Assembly (NCBI RefSeq): GCF_035658495.1
Contig: NZ_CP141945.1
Location: forward strand, 558,001 to 622,000
Length of the DNA: 64,000 nucleotides
Reading direction: 5' to 3'
Origin: Novosphingobium sp. RL4
Lineage (GTDB): Bacteria > Pseudomonadota > Alphaproteobacteria > Sphingomonadales > Sphingomonadaceae
The notes under the pieces are model-generated. The model was not told the origin of the DNA. It searched no databases and worked only from the letters and a program-made list of their open reading frames with translations. Within the stretch, counting starts at the first letter, position 1. Each line of letters starts with the position of its first letter. This document shows positions 17,609-26,966 of this stretch, one piece after another. Made by a program: the position numbers and the translations under genes.

Positions 17609-18934
17609 TTATGCCGGTCGGCCCGGGGACCGGCCAAGGCAGTGGACGAGCAACAGGCAGGCAGAGCCGATAGCGGGAAGGCCGATAGAGGCCGCCAGCA
17701 CCGGGTTCCCTGCGCCCGCACCCGCTGCCGCGCCCTCGCACGCGGAAAGGACGGCCGCCAGCAGCATGGTGCCGATGCCGGAGGCGACTTTGAGCGTGGC
17801 GAGAAACAGCCCCACCGGCAGCGCTTCTCCTCCGGCGCCCGAAAACCGGCCGGACTGCACATGGGAGGCCAGAAGCGCCCAGACCGCCATGCTCATGCCC
17901 GCCAGGCTCGCGCCAAGCAGGAACAGGCACGCCGTGGCGGCGGGCTGCCGGAAAGCGAGGGCGAACCCGGCCATGGCCGCGATGAAGCCGAGATGTGCCA
18001 GCGCGAGGATGTCCCGCGATGAGCGCCACCGCGCGGCGCTCATCCAGAGCGGAAGCGAGACGCCGTGGCCAAGCGTGATCGCGAACAAGGCCCATCCCGG
18101 CCATGCGGGCTCGCTCATGGTGGCGCGCCCCAGGAACGGCAATGCGCGCATGAAGAACGGCACCAGCGCGCCCTGAACGGCGACGATACCCAGTATCTGC
18201 CGATAGCCGCTGTCTGCAAGCAGGCTGCGTACCATCCGTACCGCGCCGCCTCGTGAGGGTTCGCGCCCGGTAGCTGGGAGATGCCGCGTCACCCCGCGGG
18301 CGATGAGCAGAGTTGAAAGATAGATCGTTCCCCCCGCCACGCCGAACGCAACGAAAGCGCGGCGCTGGTCCGAAGGATCGTGGATCGCCAGCACTTGCGC
18401 CAATGCCAGCCCGGTGCATCCCGCGCCGAGGGCACTGAATATCAGGCGCAGCGCCGAAATTCCGGAACTGTCCCGTTCGCTCGCCGCCATGCGGACCATC
18501 AGCGTGTTGTGGCCGACATCGCAAAGCGTATAGCCGATCCTGCTGCCGATCACGGCGGCCACCACGATGGCCGTTCGCGAAAACGCCGTGCCGCCCAGCA
18601 CCGGCGCGGCGAAAATCAGCGCGAAGCAGGCGCCGCAAAGCGGTGCCCCGATGCCGATCAGCCGTGCCAGTCCGTCCTGCCTCCCGGTCCGGTCGGTACG
18701 GTAGGCTATGGCGAGATCGGCCAGCCCGTCCCACACCATGAGCAAGGTCAGCAACACACCGGCATGAGTGACGGGAACCCCGCCATGCAGCACCAGGAAA
18801 TAGAGCAGCACGCTTTCGAAGCTGCTCCAGACAAGGCTCTTGCCCATGTTGCCGCTGCTGTAACCAAGCCTCATCGCCGTGGCCGCGCCGGGCCGCGCTG
18901 GCGGCGGGATGGAGGATTCGAACGCGGTGGCCAT
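17609..18934 (-). CDS. MFS transporter, GPH/MFS_2-like
   Basis: Inner-membrane carrier of about 441 residues with roughly 11-12 hydrophobic segments. The N-terminal half contains LMVWDGLADLAIAYRTDRTG, which matches the loop 2-3 signature (D-P-x-x-G-x-x-D-R-T-like) of glycoside-pentoside-hexuronide symporters, and YTLCDVGHNTLM resembles the family's y-x-x-x-x-p-y-x-A-L helix. ATG 18934 is preferred as start; the frame opens further upstream to 19000 but that part is Lys/Arg-rich without family resemblance. Last gene of the minus-strand TBDR/PI-PLC group. Possible cargo is the soluble product of the phospholipase or of an unlinked hydrolase; unproven. Confidence 0.82.
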   Translation of the reverse strand: MATAFESSIPPPARPGAATAMRLGYSSGNMGKSLVWSSFESVLLYFLVLHGGVPVTHAGVLLTLLMVWDGLADLAIAYRTDRTGRQDGLARLIGIGAPLCGACFALIFAAPVLGGTAFSRTAIVVAAVIGSRIGYTLCDVGHNTLMVRMAASERDSSGISALRLIFSALGAGCTGLALAQVLAIHDPSDQRRAFVAFGVAGGTIYLSTLLIARGVTRHLPATGREPSRGGAVRMVRSLLADSGYRQILGIVAVQGALVPFFMRALPFLGRATMSEPAWPGWALFAITLGHGVSLPLWMSAARWRSSRDILALAHLGFIAAMAGFALAFRQPAATACLFLLGASLAGMSMAVWALLASHVQSGRFSGAGGEALPVGLFLATLKVASGIGTMLLAAVLSACEGAAAGAGAGNPVLAASIGLPAIGSACLLLVHCLGRSPGRPA

Positions 18935-19017
18935 GCAGGTTGCCCTAGCCGCGATTGGCTTCGCTTTTTTGACGCCGTGGAAACAGCGGCCCAGCCGCAT
19001 GAGCGGTGTCCGCGTGC

Positions 19018-19812
19018 TCAGCCCGGCAGGTCGGACAATATCCGCGCCCGCGCCATCGTGAGCTGGGCGATCACATCGCTGAGCAGGTAGGCGTCACGCC
19101 GCCGGGTCCAGGGCTGGGCGGAGCGAGGGTCGTAATCCACCGGAAGCGGCACCTCGCGGGCGGCGGCGGCCGCCATGCCGTTGGCGCGAGAGACCAGGAT
19201 GCAGCGCTTCACATGATCGCGGTGCCCGACGACGGCGACCTTGCCCAGTGCCTGCGCCGTGCCGGCATGAGCGATCACGCCGCGCGCGACCCCATCGGTG
19301 CTGAGGTAGGTCTTGCGGCCATCCTCGCCCTTGGCGGGGTAGATCGGCACGACATCCTTCATGCCGTGCCTGTCGGCGAGGACTTGCGCGATTTCCCATT
19401 GCGCGTAGACCCGCACCTTGCGCAACCGCCGAATGGCCTGCACGGCATCGGCCAGCATCGCATTGATCGGCCCCGGTTCAGGCGCTTCCTCGCCGTCGGT
19501 AAGGCCGGTATCGGGATTCACCTTCCCCGTCGCCGAACGATAGCCGAAACTGTAGGCCACGACGCTGTCCGCCGCGCGAACCGGAAACATCGGATAGCCC
19601 CAGCGGAAACCGGCATCGGCGACATGAGCGGCAAGCTCATGGGCCAGGGCCTCGTCGCCCAGCTCGCCCTTCAGCGTCTGCGCCATGAGCCGTTCGAGCG
19701 CGGACAGGTCGCCGCCCGAAACACCGGCTTCGCCAAGCGCCTGCGCGAAAGCGGACGGAGCGGCCAGCAAGGTCGTCGGAGCACCGACAAGAAGCGCCCT
19801 GCGCGTGGTCAT
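19018..19812 (-). CDS. Uncharacterised secreted protein, weakly YdcF/DUF218-like
   Basis: 264 residues starting at ATG 19812 with GGAGAA upstream. The N-terminus TTRRALLVGAPTTLLAAPSA looks like a Tat or Sec signal with a twin-Arg pair. I do not recognise the family firmly. The segments VYAQWEIAQVL, VVGHRDHVKRCILVS and the closing RRDAYLLSDVIAQL are reminiscent of the YdcF/SanA DUF218 group. It lies 25 bases after the broken phospholipase gene on the same strand and 83 bases before the MFS start, so it is probably co-transcribed with both. Role unknown. Confidence 0.7.
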   Translation of the reverse strand: MTTRRALLVGAPTTLLAAPSAFAQALGEAGVSGGDLSALERLMAQTLKGELGDEALAHELAAHVADAGFRWGYPMFPVRAADSVVAYSFGYRSATGKVNPDTGLTDGEEAPEPGPINAMLADAVQAIRRLRKVRVYAQWEIAQVLADRHGMKDVVPIYPAKGEDGRKTYLSTDGVARGVIAHAGTAQALGKVAVVGHRDHVKRCILVSRANGMAAAAAREVPLPVDYDPRSAQPWTRRRDAYLLSDVIAQLTMARARILSDLPG

Positions 19813-19837
19813 GATGTTCTCCAATGAATCCGGATAT

Positions 19838-21086
19838 TCAGGGGCGGGGACAACCGGTCACGACCGGATTGCATCGCCAGCCGCGCGCCGACGGGGCAAG
19901 GTGATAGCCATTGCCGTAAATGTTGGGCGCCGTGAGATAATCGGTCGACACGATCTGCGCGCCACTGGCCAGTGCCGCATCCCGGCGGCCGGCGTCGTCG
20001 CGGCGGGCATCGCCGGTGTCGATATCGGCACGGGTGCGGACGAGATAGCCCTTGCGCACGGCATCTCGGATTTCGGCGCCATGCGTCAGCGCGTTATCGT
20101 AAAGCATGAACGCGGCATGGGCCATGCCCGGCTTGCCCTGCACGAAGGCCATTCGTCCTTCCAGCGAGGGCCGACCATCGAGATAGGGCCTGAACGCCGC
20201 CAGGTTCATCGCGGGCACCAGGAACAGGAAGACGAACTTGCCCCGCGCCTCGCCCAGCGTTGGCCAGCGCCCGGCGAGCACGGCGTCTTCCAGCCGCGGC
20301 ATCGCGCCGCGCACGTCGTCGGGCGCGATCACGTTCCCGGCCGAGAACCTCGCGGATCGCCGCGTCCACTTCCTCGAACTGCGCCTTGTCGAACGGCGGT
20401 ACCCGGGTGGCGCCCGGAATGACGCGGTCCAGTCCGGAAAGCTTGGGTTCAAGCAGGACGAAGACAGGGCTGTGGTTCGGTTCCGCGTCCGACCACTGGC
20501 GCAGCAGCGTCAGGCAGGACCGGAAGGTGGGGCACTGGCTGCGGAAGTCGAGGTCCGCCAGATGCAGCACTTTCAGGCCGGGCCGGGCCAGTTCGTCACG
20601 GTAGATCGGCGCAAGATCGGTCACGCCCCGGGCCCGCAGTTCGCGATAGGGCAGCGGATCGGCATAGGCCCCGCCCTGCGGATCGGGCTGGAGATCGATC
20701 TCCACGCTGCGCACGCCGCTGCGAAGCTGGGCCTGAAGCGGCATCTGCACATAGTCGAGCGCCTGCGCCATCCCGCCGAGGCCGCCGGGATGCTCGTCCT
20801 CCATGGCGGCGCGCTGCTCGGCGCTCATGCCGCCGGTCATCGCCTGCATGAGCGCACTGAGGCGCGGGGCCATTACCGCCATCGCGCGCGGGTCGGCCGG
20901 AAGCGCATAGCTGTTGTGCGTGCCCACCACCTGCAGCGCGTTGATCGGCAGCCTTTCCCCTTCGGCGGCCGGTGCGTTTACCGGCGGCGTGCCGAGCGGG
21001 CCGGCTTCGTCCGCGCTGACCATGGCCGCGCTGGCCCAGAGCGCGGCCATGGCGGCGATCGCCATGGCCGGTTTCATCCGTTTCAT
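19838..21086 (-). pseudogene. Calcium-dependent phosphoinositide phospholipase C-like gene with a frameshift
   Basis: The reading begins at ATG 21086 (GGGAG upstream) with a signal peptide and the PI-PLC-C1 hallmarks LQVVGTHNSY and VRSVEIDLQPDPQGG, which hold the catalytic His and metal-binding acids of this GDPD-like fold. Homologous-looking sequence runs to AQFEEVDAAIREV, then the frame fails near 20341-20353. The other frame continues the protein with FSAGNVIAPDDVRGAMPRLE, KFVFLFLVPAMNLAAFRPYL and ends at 19838. Four bases (GTTC) stand where a multiple of three is needed, so one base gained or two lost explains it. Both halves keep good coding character, so the lesion is recent or is an assembly error. 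The intact protein would cleave phosphoinositides or glycerophosphodiesters outside the cytoplasm. Confidence 0.85.
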
Positions 21087-21111
21087 GCGTGCTCCCTCGG
21101 GTTCGCGCGGG

Positions 21112-23397
21112 TCAGAAGCTGACGTTGACGAAGCCGCCGACCGTGCGGCGCGCATTGGGCGACGTGTAGTGCAACAGGCCCAGCACGCCGTACTGCTGCC
21201 AGCCGGTGGAGAAGTACTTGTCGAACAGGTTGCGGGCGTAGACGCCGATCTCCACCGGGCGATCGGGCAGCTTCACGCTCACCCGGCCGTTGACCAGTCC
21301 GTAGCCCGGCACATGCGAATAGGCAGGCTGGCCCACCACGGTCCAGTATTCGCTGCGATAGGCATAGTCGGCATGGGCGCGCAGGCCGAGGCCGGAGCCG
21401 AACTCGTGATCGTAGTCGACCGCTGCCGTGCCGGACCATTCGGGCGAATTCGTCAGGCGCGAGCCGGTGTAGTTGGTGGTCGCATTGTAGACGTAGTCCG
21501 TGAACTTGGCATCGGTGTAAGTCACCGCGCCGGACAATTGCAGGCCGCGCATCGGCTGGACCACAAGGTTCCCTTCCACGCCCTGCGTGCGCAGGCCGCC
21601 GGCATTGCCGATGACCGTGGCGTTGATCGTGCCGCCCGATCCATCGGGTATCTGCGTCAGGATCGTGGCCTGGAAGTCCTTGAAGTCCGAACGGAACACG
21701 TCGAGGTTGAAGCGCAGGCGGCGTCCGAACCATTCGGACTTGATGCCGGCTTCCCATGCCTTGACCGTCTCGTCCTCGTAAGGCGCGTACTTGTTGCCGA
21801 CGAAGGCGATCCCGGCCGGCTTGTAGCCGGTGGAATATGTCGCGTAGACCATGACATTGTCGGCAAGCTGATAGGTCGGCGCGATGCGGAAGGAGAAGTT
21901 GTCTCCCTTCACGCGGCCGAAATCATAAGCCGGAGCCGCGCTGGAAGCCACGAAGTTCGGCGTGTACCCGGCAATCGCCTGCGGGTTTACATAGACGTAA
22001 TCGATGCTCTGCGAATTATTGTCGTGCGTGTAACGGCCGCCCAGGGTCAGGCTGAGGTGCGGGGTGAAATTGAACTTGAGCTGGCCGAACGCGGCCACGG
22101 TTTCGTTCACGGAATCGAACAGAGAGGCGTTTCCATCCTTGCCGATCGCCCCCGTCAGCGCGATCAGCGTGGGCAGCGGCGTGCCGGCGGCATCGTAGAG
22201 CGGCTGCCCGCCGGTCGACCACTGAAGCTGTGTCTGGCGAGCATGAAGCCGGTTGTAGAACGCGCCGACCAGATATTCCACGAAGCCGCCGGTCGGCGAG
22301 GCCAGGTGGATTTCCTGGCTGAACTTGTCGGTATCGAGCTGGCCGAGATTGAACGGGATGTAGGCGTAGCGATCGTAGGGCGTGAGGCTGGCGGGCGTCC
22401 AGTTGTCATAGCGGGTCGCGCGGTAGGCGGTGATGGAGGTCAGCTCGTGGTCACCCAGCTTCGCATTGGCACGCAGCGAGGTGCCGTATTCCTCGGTGAT
22501 GATCTGGCCGAACGAGGAATCCGCGGTATCGGCGCTCTTCGGTCCGGGAACGACGCCCAATTCCTTGAGGATCGCGGTCACTTCCGCCGACTGGCCGGAA
22601 ACCGGCGTGCGCACGCTGCTGTCCCAGTGGTAGGCATAGTCGCCCGAAAGCGTCAGGTTGAAGCTGTCCGACGGTTCCAGATAGAGCCGCGCCCGGCCGC
22701 CGTACTCGTGCTGCGATCCCACCTTGCGGTTCAGCGTCACGTTGCGGCCGAACCCGTCGAAGGCCTGGTCGAACCCGGAGACGCGCAGCGCGGCGATGGG
22801 GCCGAGCGGCACGTTCACGGTAGCGTTCAGGATGCGCTCGTCATGCTCGCCAAAGCTGGCGCTGCCGCGCAGCAACCATTCGCCGATCTTCGGCTTTGTG
22901 GTGGTCACCGCAATCACGCCCGAGGTGGCGTTCTTGCCGAACAGCGTACCCTGCGGCCCCATCAGCACGTCCACCCGGTCGATATCGACCAGCCCGGTAA
23001 GGCCGTTGGCACGCTGGCCGTCCATGACCACGTCGTCCACGACCACGCTGACCGACTTGGCGTTCGAGAAGTCGAAAGAGGTGCTGCCGACGCCGCGGAT
23101 CTGGAACGCGGCGCCCTGGGTCGGGTCGAACTGCACCCCCGGCATCGTGTACTGCAGATCGGTGACCGAAGTGTAGCCGGTCTTGGCCAGCGTCTCGCCG
23201 TCGATGGACTGGATCGCCAGCGGCACCTTCTGGCTGCTTTCCGCGCGGCGCTCGGCCGTGACGGTGATTTCGGGCAGCGCGTCATCGCTGACGGGGGCTT
23301 CGGCGGCCTGCGCCGTCATCGCCCAGCACGGCGCGATCGCACCTGCCAGAATGGTCGAGAGAAGGTGGATACTGCGATTGCGCTTGAAGGCAGACAT
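21112..23397 (-). CDS. TonB-dependent receptor without STN domain
   Basis: Outer-membrane receptor of 761 residues. It has a signal peptide (to about AMTAQAAEA), TonB box PEITVTAERR, plug with PGVQFDPTQGAAFQIRGVGS, DVLMGPQGTLFGKNATSG, and a barrel ending in VGGFVNVSF. The plug signature is that of the CirA/FyuA-like receptors abundant in sphingomonads. There is no signalling domain, so regulation is probably by the TetR protein encoded 88 bases upstream. GGAG precedes the ATG. It is followed 25 bases later by the PI-PLC gene, suggesting uptake of a lipid-, inositol- or phosphate-linked compound; ligand not determinable. Confidence 0.92.
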   Translation of the reverse strand: MSAFKRNRSIHLLSTILAGAIAPCWAMTAQAAEAPVSDDALPEITVTAERRAESSQKVPLAIQSIDGETLAKTGYTSVTDLQYTMPGVQFDPTQGAAFQIRGVGSTSFDFSNAKSVSVVVDDVVMDGQRANGLTGLVDIDRVDVLMGPQGTLFGKNATSGVIAVTTTKPKIGEWLLRGSASFGEHDERILNATVNVPLGPIAALRVSGFDQAFDGFGRNVTLNRKVGSQHEYGGRARLYLEPSDSFNLTLSGDYAYHWDSSVRTPVSGQSAEVTAILKELGVVPGPKSADTADSSFGQIITEEYGTSLRANAKLGDHELTSITAYRATRYDNWTPASLTPYDRYAYIPFNLGQLDTDKFSQEIHLASPTGGFVEYLVGAFYNRLHARQTQLQWSTGGQPLYDAAGTPLPTLIALTGAIGKDGNASLFDSVNETVAAFGQLKFNFTPHLSLTLGGRYTHDNNSQSIDYVYVNPQAIAGYTPNFVASSAAPAYDFGRVKGDNFSFRIAPTYQLADNVMVYATYSTGYKPAGIAFVGNKYAPYEDETVKAWEAGIKSEWFGRRLRFNLDVFRSDFKDFQATILTQIPDGSGGTINATVIGNAGGLRTQGVEGNLVVQPMRGLQLSGAVTYTDAKFTDYVYNATTNYTGSRLTNSPEWSGTAAVDYDHEFGSGLGLRAHADYAYRSEYWTVVGQPAYSHVPGYGLVNGRVSVKLPDRPVEIGVYARNLFDKYFSTGWQQYGVLGLLHYTSPNARRTVGGFVNVSF

Positions 23398-23484
23398 AGG
23401 GGCTCCGTCCTGTTGACCACGGGTCTTCAGGACGCGCCTCTAAGCGCGCTTCATGACTCTTTCAGGACAATCGTATTGGTTATT

Positions 23485-24672
23485 TCACTTCATTTTTCGT
23501 TCAATTAAAACACTCGTACTGCCGCCAGTGAAAGCGTGAACGAGATCCGGCGCGGCCTGCCATTCCGCCTCGGTCGCCAGGCTGCGCAGGCCGTTTCCGA
23601 TGGAAGCCATGACAATCGCCTGGATGCGCGCCCGGTCGCTGTCCGTGGGAATTCCCAGCCATTGCGCATATTGGCCATGGACATTTTCCGCCCGCCTGCG
23701 CCGCATGTCGATCGCGAAAGGCCGGAATGCCGGATCGCCCAGCGCCGCCAGCGCGCATTCGTGCGTAAGACGGATGATGTCGCTGCTGCCCAGCTTCGCA
23801 CCGCTGGCATGGATGCGGCTGCGCAGGCGGCGATAGACGGCCTCCACCCCTGCGAACAGGATATCGCGGTGCGTCGGAAAGTGGTGAGCGGCGCTGGAGG
23901 TCGCAACGCCCGCCGCCTGCGCCACGGTGCGGTGGGACAAGGCACCCACCCCCTGCTCCACGATGATATCGGCAATATTCTCCGCAATGGCACCCTTGGC
24001 GCCCTGCGGCGGAACCGCGGTTTCGTCATAAGCGGCCGAGGCCGGCACCGCGAGCCGTTCCACCAGCGCCATGTGCCACCGCGAACCGGCGGGATCGCCG
24101 GACGCCCCGCTGCCGCGCAGCATCGCACGCACGGTCGAATGGCGCAGCAGCCGGTAATCGGTCTCATCGGCCAGGAGAATGGAGAAGACCTGTTCGTCCA
24201 GACAGTAGCTGGCGATGAAATGGGCCAGTCGCCCGCCCAGCGGGGTGAGGGGCAGCACGTCTCGCCAGAGCCCCTGCCCCTCATCCAGCAGCGCGTCGAT
24301 CGCGCGAAGCGATTGCGGCTCGCGGCTGGCCAGCAAGGCCAGTTCGCACGTGACGATCGCGGACGTGCGCCGGGAATGCGCGCCCTGGTCCAGCCATTCG
24401 CAGATGAGATCGGCCAGGCTCCCGGCGCCGAAAGGGTCGTGATCCCCCACCCGCTCACGCCATTCACGGCGCGCTTCGGCCATGAGTTCGACTTCGCGAT
24501 CGAGAACGGCGGCGATCAGCGCCGCGCGGTCACCGATACGATAGCTGATCGAGCCGACCGAAATCTGCGCTTCCTCTGCGACGGTGCGCAGGCTCATGCC
24601 CGAGATGCCCCTGGCCGCAATCACCGTCCGGGCAGCATCGAGGAGGCCTGTGATATCGCTTCGAGATTTCAT
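23485..24672 (-). CDS. Tandem TetR-family transcriptional regulator (two fused TetR units)
   Basis: 395 residues, about twice the usual TetR length. The first DNA-binding helix-turn-helix lies at about 22-60 (GISGMSLRTVAEEAQISVGS and ISYRIGDRAALIAAV) with a ligand-domain-like part to about 200. A second HTH lies at about 227-275 (IAENIADIIVEQGVGALSHR, TVAQAAGVATSSAAHHFPTH), followed by a second C-terminal domain. One chain therefore resembles a covalent TetR dimer. It lies upstream of and co-directional with the TBDR/PI-PLC/MFS genes, with an 87-base gap containing an AT-rich stretch. Likely regulates that group or itself. Intact open frame, no sign of an internal stop. Confidence 0.88.
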   Translation of the reverse strand: MKSRSDITGLLDAARTVIAARGISGMSLRTVAEEAQISVGSISYRIGDRAALIAAVLDREVELMAEARREWRERVGDHDPFGAGSLADLICEWLDQGAHSRRTSAIVTCELALLASREPQSLRAIDALLDEGQGLWRDVLPLTPLGGRLAHFIASYCLDEQVFSILLADETDYRLLRHSTVRAMLRGSGASGDPAGSRWHMALVERLAVPASAAYDETAVPPQGAKGAIAENIADIIVEQGVGALSHRTVAQAAGVATSSAAHHFPTHRDILFAGVEAVYRRLRSRIHASGAKLGSSDIIRLTHECALAALGDPAFRPFAIDMRRRRAENVHGQYAQWLGIPTDSDRARIQAIVMASIGNGLRSLATEAEWQAAPDLVHAFTGGSTSVLIERKMK

Positions 24673-24744
24673 TCCGGCACTTCATATCGTCGTCCCCGGC
24701 CCAGTCCAGACGACGCTTCCGGTTTTCCGAAGGAGCCGGGGAGA

Positions 24745-26469
24745 TCAGTGCGCGCTTGCCCCGGCGGCACCGATCCCGGTCTCGGAACGGACACGCTGCG
24801 CAAGATAGCCTGCACGATCCACCGCCGCGCGGCCGCTCCTGTCAAGCCGGGAAACGATCCAGATCGTGAAGAACGCCAGTGGCATCGAAAACAGCGTCGG
24901 CGAAGTGAAGGGGAACACCGGGTCGGCATGGCCAAGCACCGAGACCCAGACCGCGGGTGACAGGATCGTCAGGACAAGCGCCAGCGCAAGGCCGATCGAC
25001 CCGCCCCACACAATCCCGCGCGTGGTGCAGCCTTTCCACAGCACGGACAGCAGCAGCACCGGAAAATTGCCCGAGGCGGCCAGCGCGAAAGCCAGACTGA
25101 CCATGAACGCGACGTTCTGGTTCTCGAACAGGATGCCCAGCAGAATCGCGACGAGCGCGAGGACCACCACCGTTCGCCGCGATACGCGCAGTTCATCCTC
25201 GGAACTCGCCTCTCCCTTGCGCAGCACCGACGCATAGAGATCATGGCTGACGGCCGACGCACCGGCCAGGGTCAGCCCGGCAACGACCGCAAGGATCGTG
25301 GCGAAGGCGACCGCGCAGACGAAGCCGAGGAACAGGTTGCCACCAACCGCATCAGCCAGGTGAAGCGCGGCCATGTTACCGCCGCCTCGCAAGGCGCCCG
25401 TCGCCGGATCGAGGAAGGCCGGCTCGGTCGCGACCATCACGATCGCGCCGAAGCCGATGATGAAAGTCAGGATGTAGAAATAGCCGATCCAGCCGGTGGC
25501 CCAGAGTACGGACTTGCGCGCGGCCCGGGCGTCGGGAACGGTGAAGAAGCGCATCAGGATATGCGGCAGGCCCGCTGTCCCGAACATGAGCGCCATGCCG
25601 AAGGAAATCGCGGAAACCGGGTCCTTGATGAAATTGCCCGGCCCCATGATCGACCGCCCCTTGGCCGCCGCCGTCGCCGGGTCGGCGCCGGCATCGAGTG
25701 CCAGCGCCGCCTTCACTTCTACCGCGCGCGCGAAGAGGGCATCGGGCGAGAAGCCGAAGCTGGCAAGCACGGCGAAAGCCATGAGCGTGGCGCAGCCCAG
25801 GAGCAGTACCGCCTTGATGATCTGGACCCATGTGGTCGCGATCATGCCCCCGAACAGGACATAGAACGTCATCAGCACGCCCACGATCACCACGGCATAG
25901 GAATAGGGCAGCCCGAACAGCAGCTTGATCAACTGCCCCGCGCCGACCATCTGGGCGATGAGGTAGAACAGCACGACGGCGAGCGTGCTGGAAGCGGCAA
26001 AGAGACGGACCGGGGTCTGGGCGAAACGGAAGGATGCCACGTCCGCGAACGTGTAGCGGCCGAGATTGCGAAGGCGTTCCGCAAGCAGGAAGAGAATGAT
26101 CGGCCAGCCCACCAGAAAGCCCGTCGAGTAGATCAGCCCATCGTAGCCGTCGGCGAAAATCTGGGCGGAGATCCCCAGGAACGATGCCGCCGACATGTAA
26201 TCGCCGGCAATCGCCAATCCGTTCTGGAATCCCGTGATACCGCCTCCCGCCGTGTAGAAATCCGCCGTCGTACGGGTCTTTCGTGCCGCCCAGCGGGTAA
26301 TCCCGAGAGTTGCCAGCACGAACACCCCGAACATGAGGATCGCAGGCCAGTTCGTCGGCTGCTGCTGCGTCTGCCCGGTCAGGGCGTCGGCGAATGCCGG
26401 CACGGGAACAGCCATGCCAAGCACAGCCAGAACCGATCCGGAGCGCACTGCGGCAAGGCGGCCGCTCAC
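24745..26469 (-). CDS. actP: Sodium:solute symporter, cation/acetate symporter ActP type
   Basis: Inner-membrane sodium-coupled carrier (SSS family) of about 574 residues for acetate or another short monocarboxylate. It has an N-terminal signal-like segment ([14 protein letters not shown]) as in ActP, then [40 protein letters not shown] (the conserved first helices), and about 13 membrane segments. GTG 26469 is chosen as start because it overlaps the stop of the DUF485 gene as GTGA, the usual ActP arrangement. The partner gene upstream supports acetate-type rather than proline-type substrate. Confidence 0.9.
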   Translation of the reverse strand: MSGRLAAVRSGSVLAVLGMAVPVPAFADALTGQTQQQPTNWPAILMFGVFVLATLGITRWAARKTRTTADFYTAGGGITGFQNGLAIAGDYMSAASFLGISAQIFADGYDGLIYSTGFLVGWPIILFLLAERLRNLGRYTFADVASFRFAQTPVRLFAASSTLAVVLFYLIAQMVGAGQLIKLLFGLPYSYAVVIVGVLMTFYVLFGGMIATTWVQIIKAVLLLGCATLMAFAVLASFGFSPDALFARAVEVKAALALDAGADPATAAAKGRSIMGPGNFIKDPVSAISFGMALMFGTAGLPHILMRFFTVPDARAARKSVLWATGWIGYFYILTFIIGFGAIVMVATEPAFLDPATGALRGGGNMAALHLADAVGGNLFLGFVCAVAFATILAVVAGLTLAGASAVSHDLYASVLRKGEASSEDELRVSRRTVVVLALVAILLGILFENQNVAFMVSLAFALAASGNFPVLLLSVLWKGCTTRGIVWGGSIGLALALVLTILSPAVWVSVLGHADPVFPFTSPTLFSMPLAFFTIWIVSRLDRSGRAAVDRAGYLAQRVRSETGIGAAGASAH

Positions 26470-26807
26470 TTCGCGGCATCCTTGCGAATGGCTTCGAGCA
26501 GCGGATCGAAATCGCGATTTGCGCGGAAGACGTAAAAGCCGGTGAGCGCGATCCCTACGAGGATCACCCCGAGACCCACCGGGATGCCCCAAGTCGTGGT
26601 CGCCTGGCCGATCGGTTCCGCCAGCAGGTCCTTGCGAAAGGCTATCACGAGAATGAAGCCGAAGAAGACCGCCAGCATTATTCCCGCCAATTGCCAGCCA
26701 AGGCGAGACCGGCTTGCCACCAACTTGCGGTAACGCGGATCGGAGGCAATCGCGGACAACGACGTGGTCGTATCGGCTTCGTTCTGCACGTCCTCTACCC
26801 TTCCCAT
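26466..26807 (-). CDS. DUF485 membrane protein, ActP partner
   Basis: 113-residue inner-membrane protein starting [10 protein letters not shown] at 26807. It has the DUF485 pattern: [20 protein letters not shown], two membrane helices (about 39-57 and 77-94) and a basic C-terminal tail [20 protein letters not shown]. It is the YjcH-like small subunit almost always encoded with ActP, of unproven function, possibly in assembly or regulation of the symporter. Stop and next start overlap by four bases. Confidence 0.9.
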   Translation of the reverse strand: MGRVEDVQNEADTTTSLSAIASDPRYRKLVASRSRLGWQLAGIMLAVFFGFILVIAFRKDLLAEPIGQATTTWGIPVGLGVILVGIALTGFYVFRANRDFDPLLEAIRKDAAK

Positions 26808-26966
26808 CTTCTCGTTGGCGCCAACTATGACCTCGGCAAACTGCAAGGCAATGTTATTGTTGGAAGCAGGCCGTTTTCTTGCCCGATCCTTGCGCGGGCC
26901 GGCGCGCTGCCTATGTTCCGCCGACTGGCGGCAATTTCGGCCGCGGCCAAACAAGCGGAGAAGGTC

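Noticed and set aside
20914..23508. An 864-codon plus-strand frame opposite the TBDR
   Set aside because: It is an antisense shadow; the minus-strand TBDR has signal peptide, plug and barrel end, and the plus frame has no recognisable motif.
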